Under the pieces are notes generated by a model that saw nothing but the letters and a program-made list of their open reading frames with translations, did no database searches and had not been told where the DNA came from. A stretch of DNA of 64,000 nucleotides from Bacteroidota bacterium (GTDB lineage: Bacteria; Bacteroidota; Ignavibacteria; Kryptoniales; JAKASW01). Position numbers and translations under genes: made by a program. The DNA lies in assembly GCA_023381615.1 (NCBI GenBank), contig JAMCQL010000024.1:3266-67265 (forward strand), read 5' to 3'. This document shows positions 41,743-50,346 of this stretch, one piece after another. Each line of letters begins with the position of its first letter. Positions within the stretch are counted from its first letter, which is position 1.

Positions 41743-42680
41743 TCCGTTATTCGCTCGACGATATTACCTTCGACCCGCAATCTGTCGTAACCGTCGGTAC
41801 ATTCGATGGAATGCATGTTGCCCATCAGAAGGTGTTGGAGACTCTTGCCGAGAAAGCGGAAGCTATCGGGAGCCGGAGCGTTGTAATCACATTCAAGCCG
41901 CATCCGCAGGAAATACTTGGTAAGAAAAAGGTCGGGCTTTTGATGACCGAAGAAGATCGCGTGCAAATGATGAGCGACGCAGGCATCGATGAGATTTGTC
42001 TGCTGAAGTTTGACCGCGACTTTTCTCTTATTACCGCGGAAGATTTTCTCGTTAAACTTGTCTATGAGAAAATTGGCTTGCACGAATTAGTGCTTGGGTA
42101 TAATCACACTTTCGGTCGCGGTGCGCAGGGAACGGTGGAGTTCGCCCGCAAAGTTGGCGACAGAGTGGGATTCAAGGTTGATTTTGTAGAAGCTGTTTTG
42201 ATTGACGATAAAAAAGTCTCAAGTTCCAACATCAGAAAACTCTTGAAAGAAAATAATCTTGCGCTCGCAAACAAGATGCTGGGCAGACCATATTACGTGG
42301 AAGGTTTCGTAATCCGCGGGGATGGAAGAGGCAAGCTGCTCGGTTACCCGACTGCGAATCTAAAACTCGTCGATGAACGGCTGTTGATCCCTTCCTTCGG
42401 AGTTTACATAGCGGAAATAGCAACGGAAGGAAACAAGTTCGTTGGGCTTGCGAGCATCGGCGTGCGTCCAACGTTTCAGGACGGCGGAGTCACGACCTTG
42501 GAAGTTTGGATTTCCGATTTCGATAAAGATATCTACGGCAAGCGCATAAAAGTCTCATTTATTCGCAGACTGCGAGATGAATTGAAGTTTGATTCTGCCG
42601 ATCATCTTATTGCGCAGATGGATCAGGACAGAAAAGCGTTGAATGAGTTTTTGGTTAAAACAGTCAACAAACAAAAATAG
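41739..42680 (+). CDS. ribF: Bifunctional riboflavin kinase/FAD synthetase
   Basis: 313 residues. The N-terminal nucleotidyltransferase domain has [17 protein letters not shown] (residues 18-34) and [14 protein letters not shown]. The C-terminal kinase domain has [17 protein letters not shown] and [19 protein letters not shown]. It converts riboflavin to FMN and FAD. 11 bp to rpsO. Confidence 0.96.
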   Translation: MIRYSLDDITFDPQSVVTVGTFDGMHVAHQKVLETLAEKAEAIGSRSVVITFKPHPQEILGKKKVGLLMTEEDRVQMMSDAGIDEICLLKFDRDFSLITAEDFLVKLVYEKIGLHELVLGYNHTFGRGAQGTVEFARKVGDRVGFKVDFVEAVLIDDKKVSSSNIRKLLKENNLALANKMLGRPYYVEGFVIRGDGRGKLLGYPTANLKLVDERLLIPSFGVYIAEIATEGNKFVGLASIGVRPTFQDGGVTTLEVWISDFDKDIYGKRIKVSFIRRLRDELKFDSADHLIAQMDQDRKALNEFLVKTVNKQK

Positions 42681-42691
42681 GAGTTTTAAGA

Positions 42692-42961
42692 ATGCCTTTA
42701 ACGAAAGAACAAAAGCAGGAAATTATTAAGAAGTACGGTAAAGCGGGAAACGATTCGGGAAGCGCCGAAGTCCAGATCGCCATTTTGACCGAGCGGATAA
42801 ACGAACTCTCCCCCCATTTTGAGAGTCACAAGAAAGACCACCATTCGCGCGCGGGTTTGCTGAAGATGGTCGGAAAGCGCCGTCGACTTTTGGGATATCT
42901 GCAATCGAGAAATGTCGAGCGTTACCGGAAAATTGTCGAGGAATTGCACCTCAGAAAGTAA
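42692..42961 (+). CDS. rpsO: 30S ribosomal protein S15
   Basis: 89 residues. Has [24 protein letters not shown] and [23 protein letters not shown] (each in two runs), ending in a [10 protein letters not shown] helix. S15 binds the central 16S junction. It precedes pnp by 17 bp, as in E. coli, where it regulates its own translation. Confidence 0.97.
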   Translation: MPLTKEQKQEIIKKYGKAGNDSGSAEVQIAILTERINELSPHFESHKKDHHSRAGLLKMVGKRRRLLGYLQSRNVERYRKIVEELHLRK

Positions 42962-42978
42962 AACGAAAAGGATAAACG

Positions 42979-45150
42979 ATGGAAGGTTTTGTATTTAAAG
43001 AAATTGAAATTGGCGGCAGGAAGCTTTCGATAGAGACGGGTCGGTTTGCCAAACAGGCGAGCGGTGCCGTAATGGTTCGGTACGCCGACACACTCTTGCT
43101 CGCGACAGTAGTTGCGGCCGAGAAAATGATCGAAGGCACCGATTTTATTCCGCTTTCGGTTGAATACCGCGAGAAGACTGCTGCAGCCGGAAAATTTCCG
43201 GGCGGATTTATAAAGCGTGAAGGAAGACCGAACGAGAAAGAAGTCCTCTCTGCGCGTTTGATCGATAGGCCGATCCGACCTCTCTTTCCGAAGGGATGGC
43301 GGTATGAGACTCAGGTTGTGGCGACGGTTTTTTCCTTTGACGGTGAAAACGACAGCGACGTCCTCGGCGCGATCGGCGCTTCCACTGCGTTGATGATTTC
43401 AGATATACCGTTTGACGGACCGATTGCCGAAGTCAGAATCGGAAGAGCCGGCGGTCAGTATGTTGTGAACCCGTTGATATCCCAGCTCGAGAAGAGCGAT
43501 ATGGATTTGACGGTTGCCGGCACAGAGGACTCGATCGTTATGGTCGAGGGAGAGGCAAGAGAGATCTCGGAATCGGAGATGATCGGCGCTCTGGAATTCG
43601 CGCATAAGTATATCAAAGAAATCGTAGCACTGCAAAAGGAATTCGCCGCGCTTGTAGGCAGGACAAAACGCACGGTCAAGGTGGAAGAGGTTAACGAAGC
43701 GCTTGTTGCGGATGTAAAATCGCTTGCTTACAATCGCATACGCGAGTTAAACAGAATGGTTGTGAAAAAGGCAGAGCGAAGCGACCGCACAAAGGCGATC
43801 AAGGAAGATGTTTTACTCGCTCTCGCAGAAAAATACCCGGAGCAAGCGGAGAAGATTAGCGAAGTCCTTCACGATATCGAGCGCGAGGATATGCGCCAGA
43901 TGATCTTGAAAGAAGGGCGCAGGCTGGATGGAAGAGGGTACAAAGACGTTCGTCCGATTGCCTGCGAAGTCGGCCTTCTTCCGAGAACCCACGGTTCTGC
44001 GCTCTTCACAAGAGGTGAGACGCAAAGCTTAACTTCGGTCACTCTCGGAACGAAGTTAGATGAGCAGACCATCGACGGCCTGCTTCCGGAATCTTCGAAG
44101 CGATTCATGCTGCACTACAATTTCCCCGGCTACAGCGTCGGCGAAGTTGCACGAATGAGCGGGCCGGGACGAAGGGAAATCGGCCACGGAAATCTTGCCG
44201 AGCGAGCGCTGAAGAATCTCGTGCTCGGCGAAAAAGAATTTCCGTATACAGTCAGAATTGTATCGGATATACTTGAGTCCAACGGTTCGTCTTCTATGGC
44301 GACAGTCTGCGCCGGCTCATTGGCGCTGATGGATGCCGGCGTTCCGATAGCGAAGTCGGTCGCTGGAATTGCGATGGGACTCATCAAAGAAGGCGGCGAC
44401 GTAGCTGTCATTACCGATATCCTCGGCAATGAAGATCACCTTGGCGACATGGACTTCAAAGTCGCAGGAACACGCGACGGAATTACTGCTTTCCAGATGG
44501 ACATAAAAATACGCGGCATCTCCTTCGAGATCATGGCTCGCGCGCTTGCGCAGGCGAAGGAAGGAAGATATCACATCCTTGGTATAATGGAACAGACAAT
44601 TTCTGAACCTCGCAAAGAGCTTTCGCCCTTCGCACCAAGGATGACAACGATGAAGATACCTATTGACATGATTGGCGCCGTGATCGGACCCGGTGGAAAA
44701 GTCATTAAGAATATTGTTCAGCAAACCGGAGCCGAGGTCAATATCGAAGACGATGGTTCCGTCGTGATTGCGGCGGTCTCTTCAGAGTCGAGCGATAAGG
44801 CAAGAGAAATGATCGAGCGCCTTGTTGAATCGCCGGAGGTTGGAAAAGTCTATAAAGGAACCGTGAAGCGTCTTATGGATTTCGGTGCCTTTGTGGAATT
44901 CTTGCCCGGGAAAGAAGGGCTGCTTCATATTTCGCAGATCGACCACAAGCGCGTAAACAAGGTCGAAGATGTCTTCAAAGTCGGCGATGAAGTCGAAGTA
45001 AAGTTGATGGAAAAGGACGATATGGGAAGATACAACTTGAGCCGGAAGGTTTTGATTGAGAATCCCAATCCTCATCCCGACGAGTCGGGAGAGGAACGCG
45101 ACTCTCAACATCGGCACTCCGATCACTCCCGAAGAGGCCCGCGAAGATAG
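42979..45150 (+). CDS. pnp: Polyribonucleotide nucleotidyltransferase
   Basis: 723 residues. Two RNase PH domains (1-220 and 310-540) flank an alpha-helical linker. The catalytic half has FMLHYNFPGYSVGE and GDVAVITDILGNEDHLGDMD. The KH domain has GPGGKVIKNIVQQTGA, and an S1 domain has GKVYKGTVKRLMDFGAFVEF. The final 30 residues are a polar tail containing a repeat at 45075-45090 (HPDESGEE). It degrades RNA from the 3' end. Confidence 0.97.
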   Translation: MEGFVFKEIEIGGRKLSIETGRFAKQASGAVMVRYADTLLLATVVAAEKMIEGTDFIPLSVEYREKTAAAGKFPGGFIKREGRPNEKEVLSARLIDRPIRPLFPKGWRYETQVVATVFSFDGENDSDVLGAIGASTALMISDIPFDGPIAEVRIGRAGGQYVVNPLISQLEKSDMDLTVAGTEDSIVMVEGEAREISESEMIGALEFAHKYIKEIVALQKEFAALVGRTKRTVKVEEVNEALVADVKSLAYNRIRELNRMVVKKAERSDRTKAIKEDVLLALAEKYPEQAEKISEVLHDIEREDMRQMILKEGRRLDGRGYKDVRPIACEVGLLPRTHGSALFTRGETQSLTSVTLGTKLDEQTIDGLLPESSKRFMLHYNFPGYSVGEVARMSGPGRREIGHGNLAERALKNLVLGEKEFPYTVRIVSDILESNGSSSMATVCAGSLALMDAGVPIAKSVAGIAMGLIKEGGDVAVITDILGNEDHLGDMDFKVAGTRDGITAFQMDIKIRGISFEIMARALAQAKEGRYHILGIMEQTISEPRKELSPFAPRMTTMKIPIDMIGAVIGPGGKVIKNIVQQTGAEVNIEDDGSVVIAAVSSESSDKAREMIERLVESPEVGKVYKGTVKRLMDFGAFVEFLPGKEGLLHISQIDHKRVNKVEDVFKVGDEVEVKLMEKDDMGRYNLSRKVLIENPNPHPDESGEERDSQHRHSDHSRRGPRR
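45075..45090 (+). repeat. TCCCGACGAGTCGGGA palindrome in the pnp 3' end
   Basis: A perfect 7-bp inverted repeat around GA, in frame in the last 25 codons of pnp. Confidence 0.8.
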
Positions 45151-45212
45151 AAGGTCAAGACGCAAATTTTATTCGTTGTTTTTTCTGTTTTAGTTTTATA
45201 AGTTTTCTTCGA

Positions 45213-45297
45213 GCCGAAGTGGTGAAATTTGGTAGACACACTGTCTTGAGGGGGCAGGGCCCGAAAGGGCGTGCGGGTTCGAGTCCCGCCTTCGGCA
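45213..45297 (+). tRNA. tRNA-Leu (anticodon GAG)
   Basis: GCCGAAG (45213-45219) pairs with CTTCGGC (45290-45296), discriminator A. The anticodon stem CTGTC/GGCAG encloses TTGAGGG. Long variable arm with GCCCGAAAGGGC; T-arm GCGGG-TTCGAGT-CCCGC. CCA is not encoded; the next bases are CGA. A GIY-YIG gene starts 5 nt after the 3' end. Confidence 0.95.
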
Positions 45298-45301
45298 CGA
45301 A

Positions 45302-45595
45302 ATGTACTTTGTATATGTCCTCTTCAGTGATAAGCTCAACAAAAGATATGTTGGGTCAACATCAAACGTTGAGCGGAGGTTGCTTGAACACAACAATGGG
45401 CGATCAAAGTTTACAAAAGGCGGAGTCCCTTGGAAGCTTGTCCATTCAGAAGAGCTTGATACGATTTCCGAAGCAAGAAGAAGAGAACTGTATCTGAAGA
45501 GTGGCGCTGGGAGGAAATTTCTCGATGAACTCCTGAAGTCGATGTGCTCGGAAGCGTGCGGGTTCTGCGCCGGAGGCGCATCAGCCTCCGTCTGA
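45302..45595 (+). CDS. GIY-YIG domain endonuclease-like protein downstream of tRNA-Leu
   Basis: 97 residues. The GIY-YIG core is YVLFSDKLNKRYVGST (residues 5-20), with the Arg-Arg of VERRLLEHN and the Glu of EARRRELYLKSG. The start is 5 nt after tRNA-Leu with no ribosome binding site. The C-terminal 20 residues are translated from tRNA-derived and hairpin DNA, and the stop lies in the hairpin at 45566-45595. Role unknown; either a free-standing nuclease or a tRNA-associated mobile gene. Confidence 0.75.
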   Translation: MYFVYVLFSDKLNKRYVGSTSNVERRLLEHNNGRSKFTKGGVPWKLVHSEELDTISEARRRELYLKSGAGRKFLDELLKSMCSEACGFCAGGASASV

Positions 45596-45615
45596 GAGTC
45601 CCGCCTTCGGCACGA
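45554..45615 (+). pseudogene. Split 3' fragment of tRNA-Leu
   Basis: GCGTGCGGGTTC (45554-45565) repeats tRNA positions 45269-45280. GAGTCCCGCCTTCGGCACGA (45596-45615) repeats 45281-45300. The two halves join exactly at the T-loop, but a 30-nt hairpin insert separates them: TGCGCC-GGA-GGCGCA (45566-45580) and the competing GGAGGC...GCCTCC (45572-45589). Confidence 0.9.
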
Positions 45616-45662
45616 GAGTCGAGTCTTGTTGAGAATTGGTGCGGAGGGGTGACGAAAATCAT

Positions 45663-45691
45663 TTGACAAAGACGCGTTAGTTTCGTACACT
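45663..45691 (+). promoter_or_regulatory. Consensus sigma-70 promoter for pilin-like operon
   Basis: TTGACA (45663-45668), 17-nt spacer, TACACT (45686-45691), then a 28-nt leader with AAAGGAG before ATG 45720. Strong match to the housekeeping consensus. Confidence 0.75.
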
Positions 45692-45719
45692 ATGACGAAA
45701 GTGTCTTAAAGGAGAAAAA

Positions 45720-46220
45720 ATGGGAACGGGACAAACTCTGCTCACCATCGGAGCTATAATGCTTCTTAGCACTGTCATACTTACGGTCAATCGCAGTCTA
45801 AATACTAATAGTCAAGTGCTTCTCAACACGAATATTGGTCTTGAAGAGGTGTCGCTGGCGACATCTATTATCGAAGAGGCTCAAGGGAAAGCATTTGACG
45901 AGAATACATATCAAAATACCGTGAACTCCACCAGCCAACTAACTCCCCCAAGCGCTCTTGGACAAGAAAACAATAACCCAAATGATTTGAATGACTTTGA
46001 TGACTACAACGGGTTGAATAATCACGGGCTTGTTGATACGGTCAACGTCAGCACAAGAATCTACATAGATTCTACTAGAGTCTGCTATGTCGACCCCAGT
46101 AATCTCGAAGGCACATCAAGTGTTGCGACATGGCACAAAAGGTTGGACGTGTGGGTATGGAATAAGGATGTGCCAGACACCGTGAAGATGCACGCACTTT
46201 TCAGCTACTGGTATTTTTAA
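45720..46220 (+). CDS. Pilin-like membrane-anchored protein, function unknown
   Basis: 166 residues. One hydrophobic segment near the N-terminus (about 6-24) precedes a polar periplasmic part rich in Asn and Asp, with YFAF-like aromatic C-terminus YWYF. The layout resembles a pseudopilin, but no clear prepilin peptidase site (G before F/M-T-L-E) is present. First of three genes expressed from a strong promoter. I do not recognise a named family. Confidence 0.55.
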   Translation: MGTGQTLLTIGAIMLLSTVILTVNRSLNTNSQVLLNTNIGLEEVSLATSIIEEAQGKAFDENTYQNTVNSTSQLTPPSALGQENNNPNDLNDFDDYNGLNNHGLVDTVNVSTRIYIDSTRVCYVDPSNLEGTSSVATWHKRLDVWVWNKDVPDTVKMHALFSYWYF

Positions 46221-46232
46221 CGAGGAGTTGCT

Positions 46233-46841
46233 ATGGGAAGCAGTACTCTTATCGATATTGTCAGTTCAATGTTAATAAGCGGCCTGCTGCTGCTTGTCGC
46301 GATACGAATGGATGAGAAGTCCATCCGGAACACTTTCGATTCGCAGGCGAGCTTAACAGTGCAACAGAACTTGACATCACTTGTGGAGAGCCTTGAATAC
46401 GATTTTCGGAAGATTGGCTATTGCAGGAAACCTGAACGCTTGCCAAGTGCGGACGAACCTTTGTTCATCCAACAAGGTGACACCAGCTCTATTTCATTTC
46501 TTACTGATGTTGCGGATACCGGTAGTGTCGACACCGTAAAATATTGGCTTGGTAACACACCAATAGCTGGATGCCCAAATACCAAGGTTAGAATGCTTTA
46601 CCGTAAAGTCAACAGTGGTCCGGCTGTAGGTTCCAATCTTGGGATCACACAGTTCTATCTGAGATACATTAATACTTCAGGCGATACACTGCCACCGACA
46701 CCTTTTGTTGCCCCTTCCCAAGTTCAAGTAATTGAGATTACCATAAGGGTCGAGCCTACGGCCGCCTATGACACCGCGTACTCAAGCAATTACGCGATTT
46801 GGCGTCAGACAAGACTTGTTTCGAGAAACCTTCAAAGATAG
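46233..46841 (+). CDS. PilW/PulJ-like minor pseudopilin candidate
   Basis: 202 residues. N-terminal SSTLIDIVSSMLISGLLLLVAI membrane segment (in one span at about 4-25) followed by a soluble domain with a QNLTSLVESLEYDFRKIGY helix, the usual arrangement of PulJ/PilW-type minor pilins (long helix, then beta part). The peptidase motif is atypical. GAGGAG precedes the ATG, 12 bp after the preceding gene. Confidence 0.5.
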   Translation: MGSSTLIDIVSSMLISGLLLLVAIRMDEKSIRNTFDSQASLTVQQNLTSLVESLEYDFRKIGYCRKPERLPSADEPLFIQQGDTSSISFLTDVADTGSVDTVKYWLGNTPIAGCPNTKVRMLYRKVNSGPAVGSNLGITQFYLRYINTSGDTLPPTPFVAPSQVQVIEITIRVEPTAAYDTAYSSNYAIWRQTRLVSRNLQR

Positions 46842-46852
46842 GAGGCGCTCAA

Positions 46853-48154
46853 ATGGTTGGAAAAGGTACACTCTTAGTGATATTAGGTTTCAGTCTCATA
46901 TTCGGATTGGCGAGCCAATACTGGAATCGAATGAGTAATCAAGCCGTTGATAATTTCGTTCAATACTATGATCAGACGGCAGCTCATAATATTGCCGTCA
47001 GTGCGGCAAATATTGCTTTGAACTCCGTTTTTATGAATCCGACAAATAACTCTTCGCGGACGCTGCCTACTGGCTCCTTTTACAATGGATACATTCAGTC
47101 ATTGACTATCGATTCCATCGGACAGCAAGAACTGAGGATCACCGCAGTTGGGAGATACGAAGGCTTAATCACCACGGTTCAGGTCAAACTTGGTGCGCAG
47201 TCTTTCAGTGAATTCGCTTTGTATACTTCGACAATGTCTGGCGTTTACTGGGCATCTGGTGATACGGTCGGAACGCCTGGTGACACGGCAAGCGGGGCGG
47301 TTCACAGCGAAGACTCTCTAAATGTTATCGGGAGTCCGGTTTTTTATGGCAGGGTGACATCCAAAGGCGGATTGTATACTCCACGTGGTTATACAGCGAA
47401 CCCAATATTTTATGGTCAATACCAGAGGGGCGTCAGTATTCCAATGCCTACTACAAGTGTAGCTAACGTGCAGACTGCCGCCGGTTCAGGCGGGGCTGTG
47501 ATCAACAACCCAAACGTTGGATCACCATTTGAGGTTTATATGACATTTAGTGTAGACAACTCATCTGGCACTCCAGTTACTGAAGTTACTTATCATACGA
47601 CCACGCATCCAAGCGATACAACCGTTTCTTTGTCTTCGCTATCTACTAATGGCGTCATCATGGTCAACAATGGGAACCTGCATGTGCATGGAACAGTAAA
47701 TGGACAGGTGACCGTGGGAGCCACAACAAGCACAAGTGGGTATGGAAATGTCTATATAAATGGGAACGTGATGTGCAATACGGATCCGAGATCAAATCCA
47801 AATAGCACCGACGCAATTGGTATTGTGGCTCTGAATAACGTGACGGTTGAAAGCGACAACGCATATAAAGGAATCTCTCCATCCAATCCTCCAGTAAACC
47901 CCACTATTGAGGCTGCCATATTTGCACAGAACGGAAAGTTTTCAGGCTATTACAAGACGACGGATTCTTACAAGAATTTAGGTGCCATACACGTTTTTGG
48001 TTCTATTACAAATTATTCGGTAGGAGCTACTTCAGATGCAAGTATTACGTATGGATATAACGCAAATTATAAGTTTGACAAACGTTTTGCAAACATGCAT
48101 CCGCCATCTTATCCGATTACAGGAAAGTATCAAGTCCTGTCGTGGTATGAATAG
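46853..48154 (+). CDS. PilX-like/DUF4900-type surface protein candidate
   Basis: 433 residues from ATG 46853 after AGGAGG; the frame upstream is open but lies in the previous gene. One N-terminal membrane helix (about 3-22) is followed by a long Ser/Thr/Asn/Gly-rich region. The segment NGNLHVHGTVNGQVTVGA resembles bactofilin-like beta-helix turns. Likely exported or cell-surface, working with the two preceding pilin-like genes. The DUF4900 link is from memory and uncertain. Confidence 0.5.
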   Translation: MVGKGTLLVILGFSLIFGLASQYWNRMSNQAVDNFVQYYDQTAAHNIAVSAANIALNSVFMNPTNNSSRTLPTGSFYNGYIQSLTIDSIGQQELRITAVGRYEGLITTVQVKLGAQSFSEFALYTSTMSGVYWASGDTVGTPGDTASGAVHSEDSLNVIGSPVFYGRVTSKGGLYTPRGYTANPIFYGQYQRGVSIPMPTTSVANVQTAAGSGGAVINNPNVGSPFEVYMTFSVDNSSGTPVTEVTYHTTTHPSDTTVSLSSLSTNGVIMVNNGNLHVHGTVNGQVTVGATTSTSGYGNVYINGNVMCNTDPRSNPNSTDAIGIVALNNVTVESDNAYKGISPSNPPVNPTIEAAIFAQNGKFSGYYKTTDSYKNLGAIHVFGSITNYSVGATSDASITYGYNANYKFDKRFANMHPPSYPITGKYQVLSWYE

Positions 48155-48177
48155 GTACCCTCTAGTTCCTTTTCGTG

Positions 48178-48206
48178 TTGACAAAAACATGGCATTGAGT
48201 TAATAT
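48178..48206 (+). promoter_or_regulatory. Strong sigma-70 promoter for a small HTH gene
   Basis: TTGACA (48178-48183), 17-nt spacer, TAATAT (48201-48206), then AAAGGAG and ATG 48233. One of the best consensus promoters in the window, dedicated to a 66-codon gene. Confidence 0.75.
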
Positions 48207-48232
48207 ACTATTGCAAAAAAGGAGAATGTACC

Positions 48233-48433
48233 ATGGTAAGCGATGTGCAGAAGAGAATGAAAATTGTCGAGACCTACAAGAAGCTTGGAAGTCTCAGAGG
48301 CACTGCAGAGAAACTTGAAACGAACGTCAAGACAGTGAAGAAGTGGGTTGACAGGTTTTCGGAGCATGGCGAGAAGGGGCTTATTGACAAGAGATTCAAA
48401 ATGCCTGTGAAGCTGAAAGGCAGATCAAGATAA
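48233..48433 (+). CDS. Small helix-turn-helix protein
   Basis: 66 residues. Residues 8-45 form a homeodomain-like HTH (RMKIVETYKKLGSLRGTAEKL, then NVKTVKKWVDRF), the N-terminal type found in IS630/IS481-class transposases and in phage-like regulators. The reading frame ends at KLKGRSR with no catalytic DDE region downstream, so it is either a stand-alone regulator or a truncated transposase. It has its own strong promoter and AAAGGAGA site. Confidence 0.65.
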   Translation: MVSDVQKRMKIVETYKKLGSLRGTAEKLETNVKTVKKWVDRFSEHGEKGLIDKRFKMPVKLKGRSR

Positions 48434-48440
48434 CTCTGTC

Positions 48441-48496
48441 GCAGACGGGAGAACGGAGAACGGAGGACGGAAGACGGAAACAGAAGAACGGTTTCC
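48441..48496. repeat. Purine-rich short tandem repeat
   Basis: Successive variants of GACGGAGAACGGA occur from 48441 to 48496 in the gap between the HTH gene and yicC. This is low-complexity sequence with no coding support; the repeats are imperfect. Confidence 0.6.
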
Positions 48497-48533
48497 TGGC
48501 CGCTTCCTCCGGTCTCCGACATGAGTTGCTGAC

Positions 48534-49409
48534 ATGATTCAAAGCATGACCGGTTTTGGAAAAGGTGAAGCCACCATTGGGGGATACGCTGCATCGGCAG
48601 AGATCAGAAGCGTAAACAACCGTTACCTTGAGCTCAACGTGAAGCTTCCTCAGGCATTATCTACCCGCGAGATAGAAGTTCGCGAAATGGTCCGCCAGCG
48701 GATTGGCCGTGGCAAGGTCTCCATCGTAATCTCTTCGAGTAGTTCGCAGGAAGAAGATGAAATAGCAGTTGACGGCGACTCGGTTAAACGAGTCATTGCG
48801 CTGCTGAAGTCGCTGAAAAAATCGGCAAAGATTTCGTCGCCGATCAAGCTCGAACATTTATTGATCTTCAAAGATTTGTTTAAAGGCGCTTCAGGAGAGG
48901 CTACAAATGGCGAAGAGTGGGAGGCGGTGAAGTCTGCCATTGATGCGGCTCTGAATCAATTACAGGAAACGAGGACAGTCGAAGGATTGTCGCTAAAGAA
49001 AGATCTGAGTAAACGAATAGATAAATTGAACTCTGCCCTCAACAAGATAGAAGAGCTTTCCCGCTTGCATACCGAAGAAGAAAAAAACAAATTGAGGCAG
49101 AAGGTAAACGATGTTCTAAATGGGAAGGAAGTTGATCCTGCCAGAATTGAACTTGAGATCGTTTTACTCGCGGACAAATTGGATATTACCGAAGAAGTTG
49201 TGAGGTTTAGAACGCACAACAATTTCTTCATACGTTTGCTTGACGGCGATGATTCTAACGGAAGAAGACTCAATTTTCTCCTTCAAGAGATGAACAGGGA
49301 AGCGAATACGATGGGATCGAAAGCGTTCGATGCAGAGATGTCCCATCTTGTCGTTGAAATGAAAGAAGAGCTGGAAAAAATTCGGGAACAGGTACAAAAT
49401 TTGGAATGA
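48534..49409 (+). CDS. yicC: YicC family endoribonuclease
   Basis: 291 residues, the normal length. MTGFGKGEATIGGYAASAEIRSVNNRYLE (in two runs) at the N-terminus and LQEMNREANTMGSKAFDAEMSHLVVEMKEELEKIREQVQN-type C-terminus (DUF1732) are conserved. YicC proteins are RNases in E. coli. It precedes gmk, rpoZ and coaBC as in many bacteria. Confidence 0.95.
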   Translation: MIQSMTGFGKGEATIGGYAASAEIRSVNNRYLELNVKLPQALSTREIEVREMVRQRIGRGKVSIVISSSSSQEEDEIAVDGDSVKRVIALLKSLKKSAKISSPIKLEHLLIFKDLFKGASGEATNGEEWEAVKSAIDAALNQLQETRTVEGLSLKKDLSKRIDKLNSALNKIEELSRLHTEEEKNKLRQKVNDVLNGKEVDPARIELEIVLLADKLDITEEVVRFRTHNNFFIRLLDGDDSNGRRLNFLLQEMNREANTMGSKAFDAEMSHLVVEMKEELEKIREQVQNLE

Positions 49410-49451
49410 TAGAATGCTGGATTTATCGATTAGTGGGATAATCGTTCTTCC

Positions 49452-49524
49452 AAATGCCGTAGGCATGAAATGTTTGTAGTCAATGGGAAATCATAATCGA
49501 AACCCCGCAGGGGTGAAATATAAC
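49452..49524. repeat. Two copies of a hairpin plus TGAAAT repeat
   Basis: AAATGCCGTAGGCATGAAAT (49452-49471) is followed by GTTTGTAG. ACCCCGCAGGGGTGAAATAT (49500-49519) is a second copy with a different stem. Both have a short GC hairpin then TGAAAT. Relatives with TGATAT/TGACAT occur at 52175-52201 and 52225-52250. They lie in the 328-bp gene-free stretch 49410-49737. Confidence 0.7.
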
Positions 49525-49557
49525 CCGGATTTGTCATTAGAGCCTGCGAAAATAGAA

Positions 49558-49660
49558 ATAGCACACTGATGACGCGGATGACACGGATTTCCACAGATGA
49601 TATAAAATGGAATAAATCAATCCGTGAAAATCTGCGCGTTCCGTGTTATCCGTGTGCTAT
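49558..49660. repeat. 103-bp imperfect inverted repeat before gmk
   Basis: The left arm begins ATAGCACACTGATGACGCGG (49558-49577). The right arm, read on the minus strand, begins ATAGCACACGGATAACACGG (49660-49641). Both continue into CGGATT. This is the only other content of the gap before gmk, apart from the hairpin repeats at 49452. Confidence 0.75.
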
Positions 49661-49737
49661 CCCTTTCCTAATGACAATTCTGGGTATAATTTAGTTTGTT
49701 GTTGTGCCTAACAGTGATTTCGCATGATAATTCTGGA

Positions 49738-50346
49738 ATGAAGCGCCGCGGAATGCTCCTTGTAGTTTCCGCTCCAAGCGGCGCGGGGAAAACGACAATT
49801 GTAAAAGAAGTCCTCAGCCATTTTCCTTCTTTCAGATTCTCTGTTTCAGCAACCACGCGTCCAATGCGTACTGGTGAGACTGACGGAAAAGATTACTTCT
49901 TTTTGACTAAACCTGAATTTGAAAAAAGGATTGCCGCAGGTGATCTTGTCGAGTACGAAGAAATATACTCGAATTATTACGGGACGTTGAAGAGTGAAGT
50001 AGAGAAAGCGTTGTCGAACGGCGAGGACATCGTGTTTGATGTCGATGTCAAAGGCGGATTGTCCATCAAGGTCAAATTCCCAGAAGCGGTTTTGATATTT
50101 GTAAAGCCTCCTTCCCTGGAGATTCTTAAACAAAGGCTGGCAGGCCGAGGGAGCGAAAGCCCTGAACAGGTCGAAAAACGCATGGCGCGCGTGCCAATGG
50201 AACTTGAGAAAGGCGAACTTTATGACTATATTATTATCAATGATGAGCTTAAACGAGCAGTAAACGAGGTTTTTGACATCATCAACAGGAAATTATCCGA
50301 AAGATCCAATGGAAAGGAGTTTGAAGGTGGGACTAAAGCCAATTGA
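49738..50346 (+). CDS. gmk: Guanylate kinase
   Basis: 202 residues from ATG 49738. An upstream frame adds 14 unrelated residues. The P-loop is VVSAPSGAGKTTIV (residues 8-21). SATTRPMRTGETDGKDYFF (GMP-binding) and VLIFVKPPSLEIL are conserved, as is the lid around RGSESPEQVEKR. It phosphorylates GMP. It overlaps rpoZ by 20 bp. Confidence 0.94.
   Translation: MKRRGMLLVVSAPSGAGKTTIVKEVLSHFPSFRFSVSATTRPMRTGETDGKDYFFLTKPEFEKRIAAGDLVEYEEIYSNYYGTLKSEVEKALSNGEDIVFDVDVKGGLSIKVKFPEAVLIFVKPPSLEILKQRLAGRGSESPEQVEKRMARVPMELEKGELYDYIIINDELKRAVNEVFDIINRKLSERSNGKEFEGGTKAN

Noticed and set aside
45196-45690. Minus-strand frame across tRNA-Leu and the GIY-YIG gene
   Set aside because: It reads through the tRNA and its duplicate; peptide content is the reverse of tRNA sequence.
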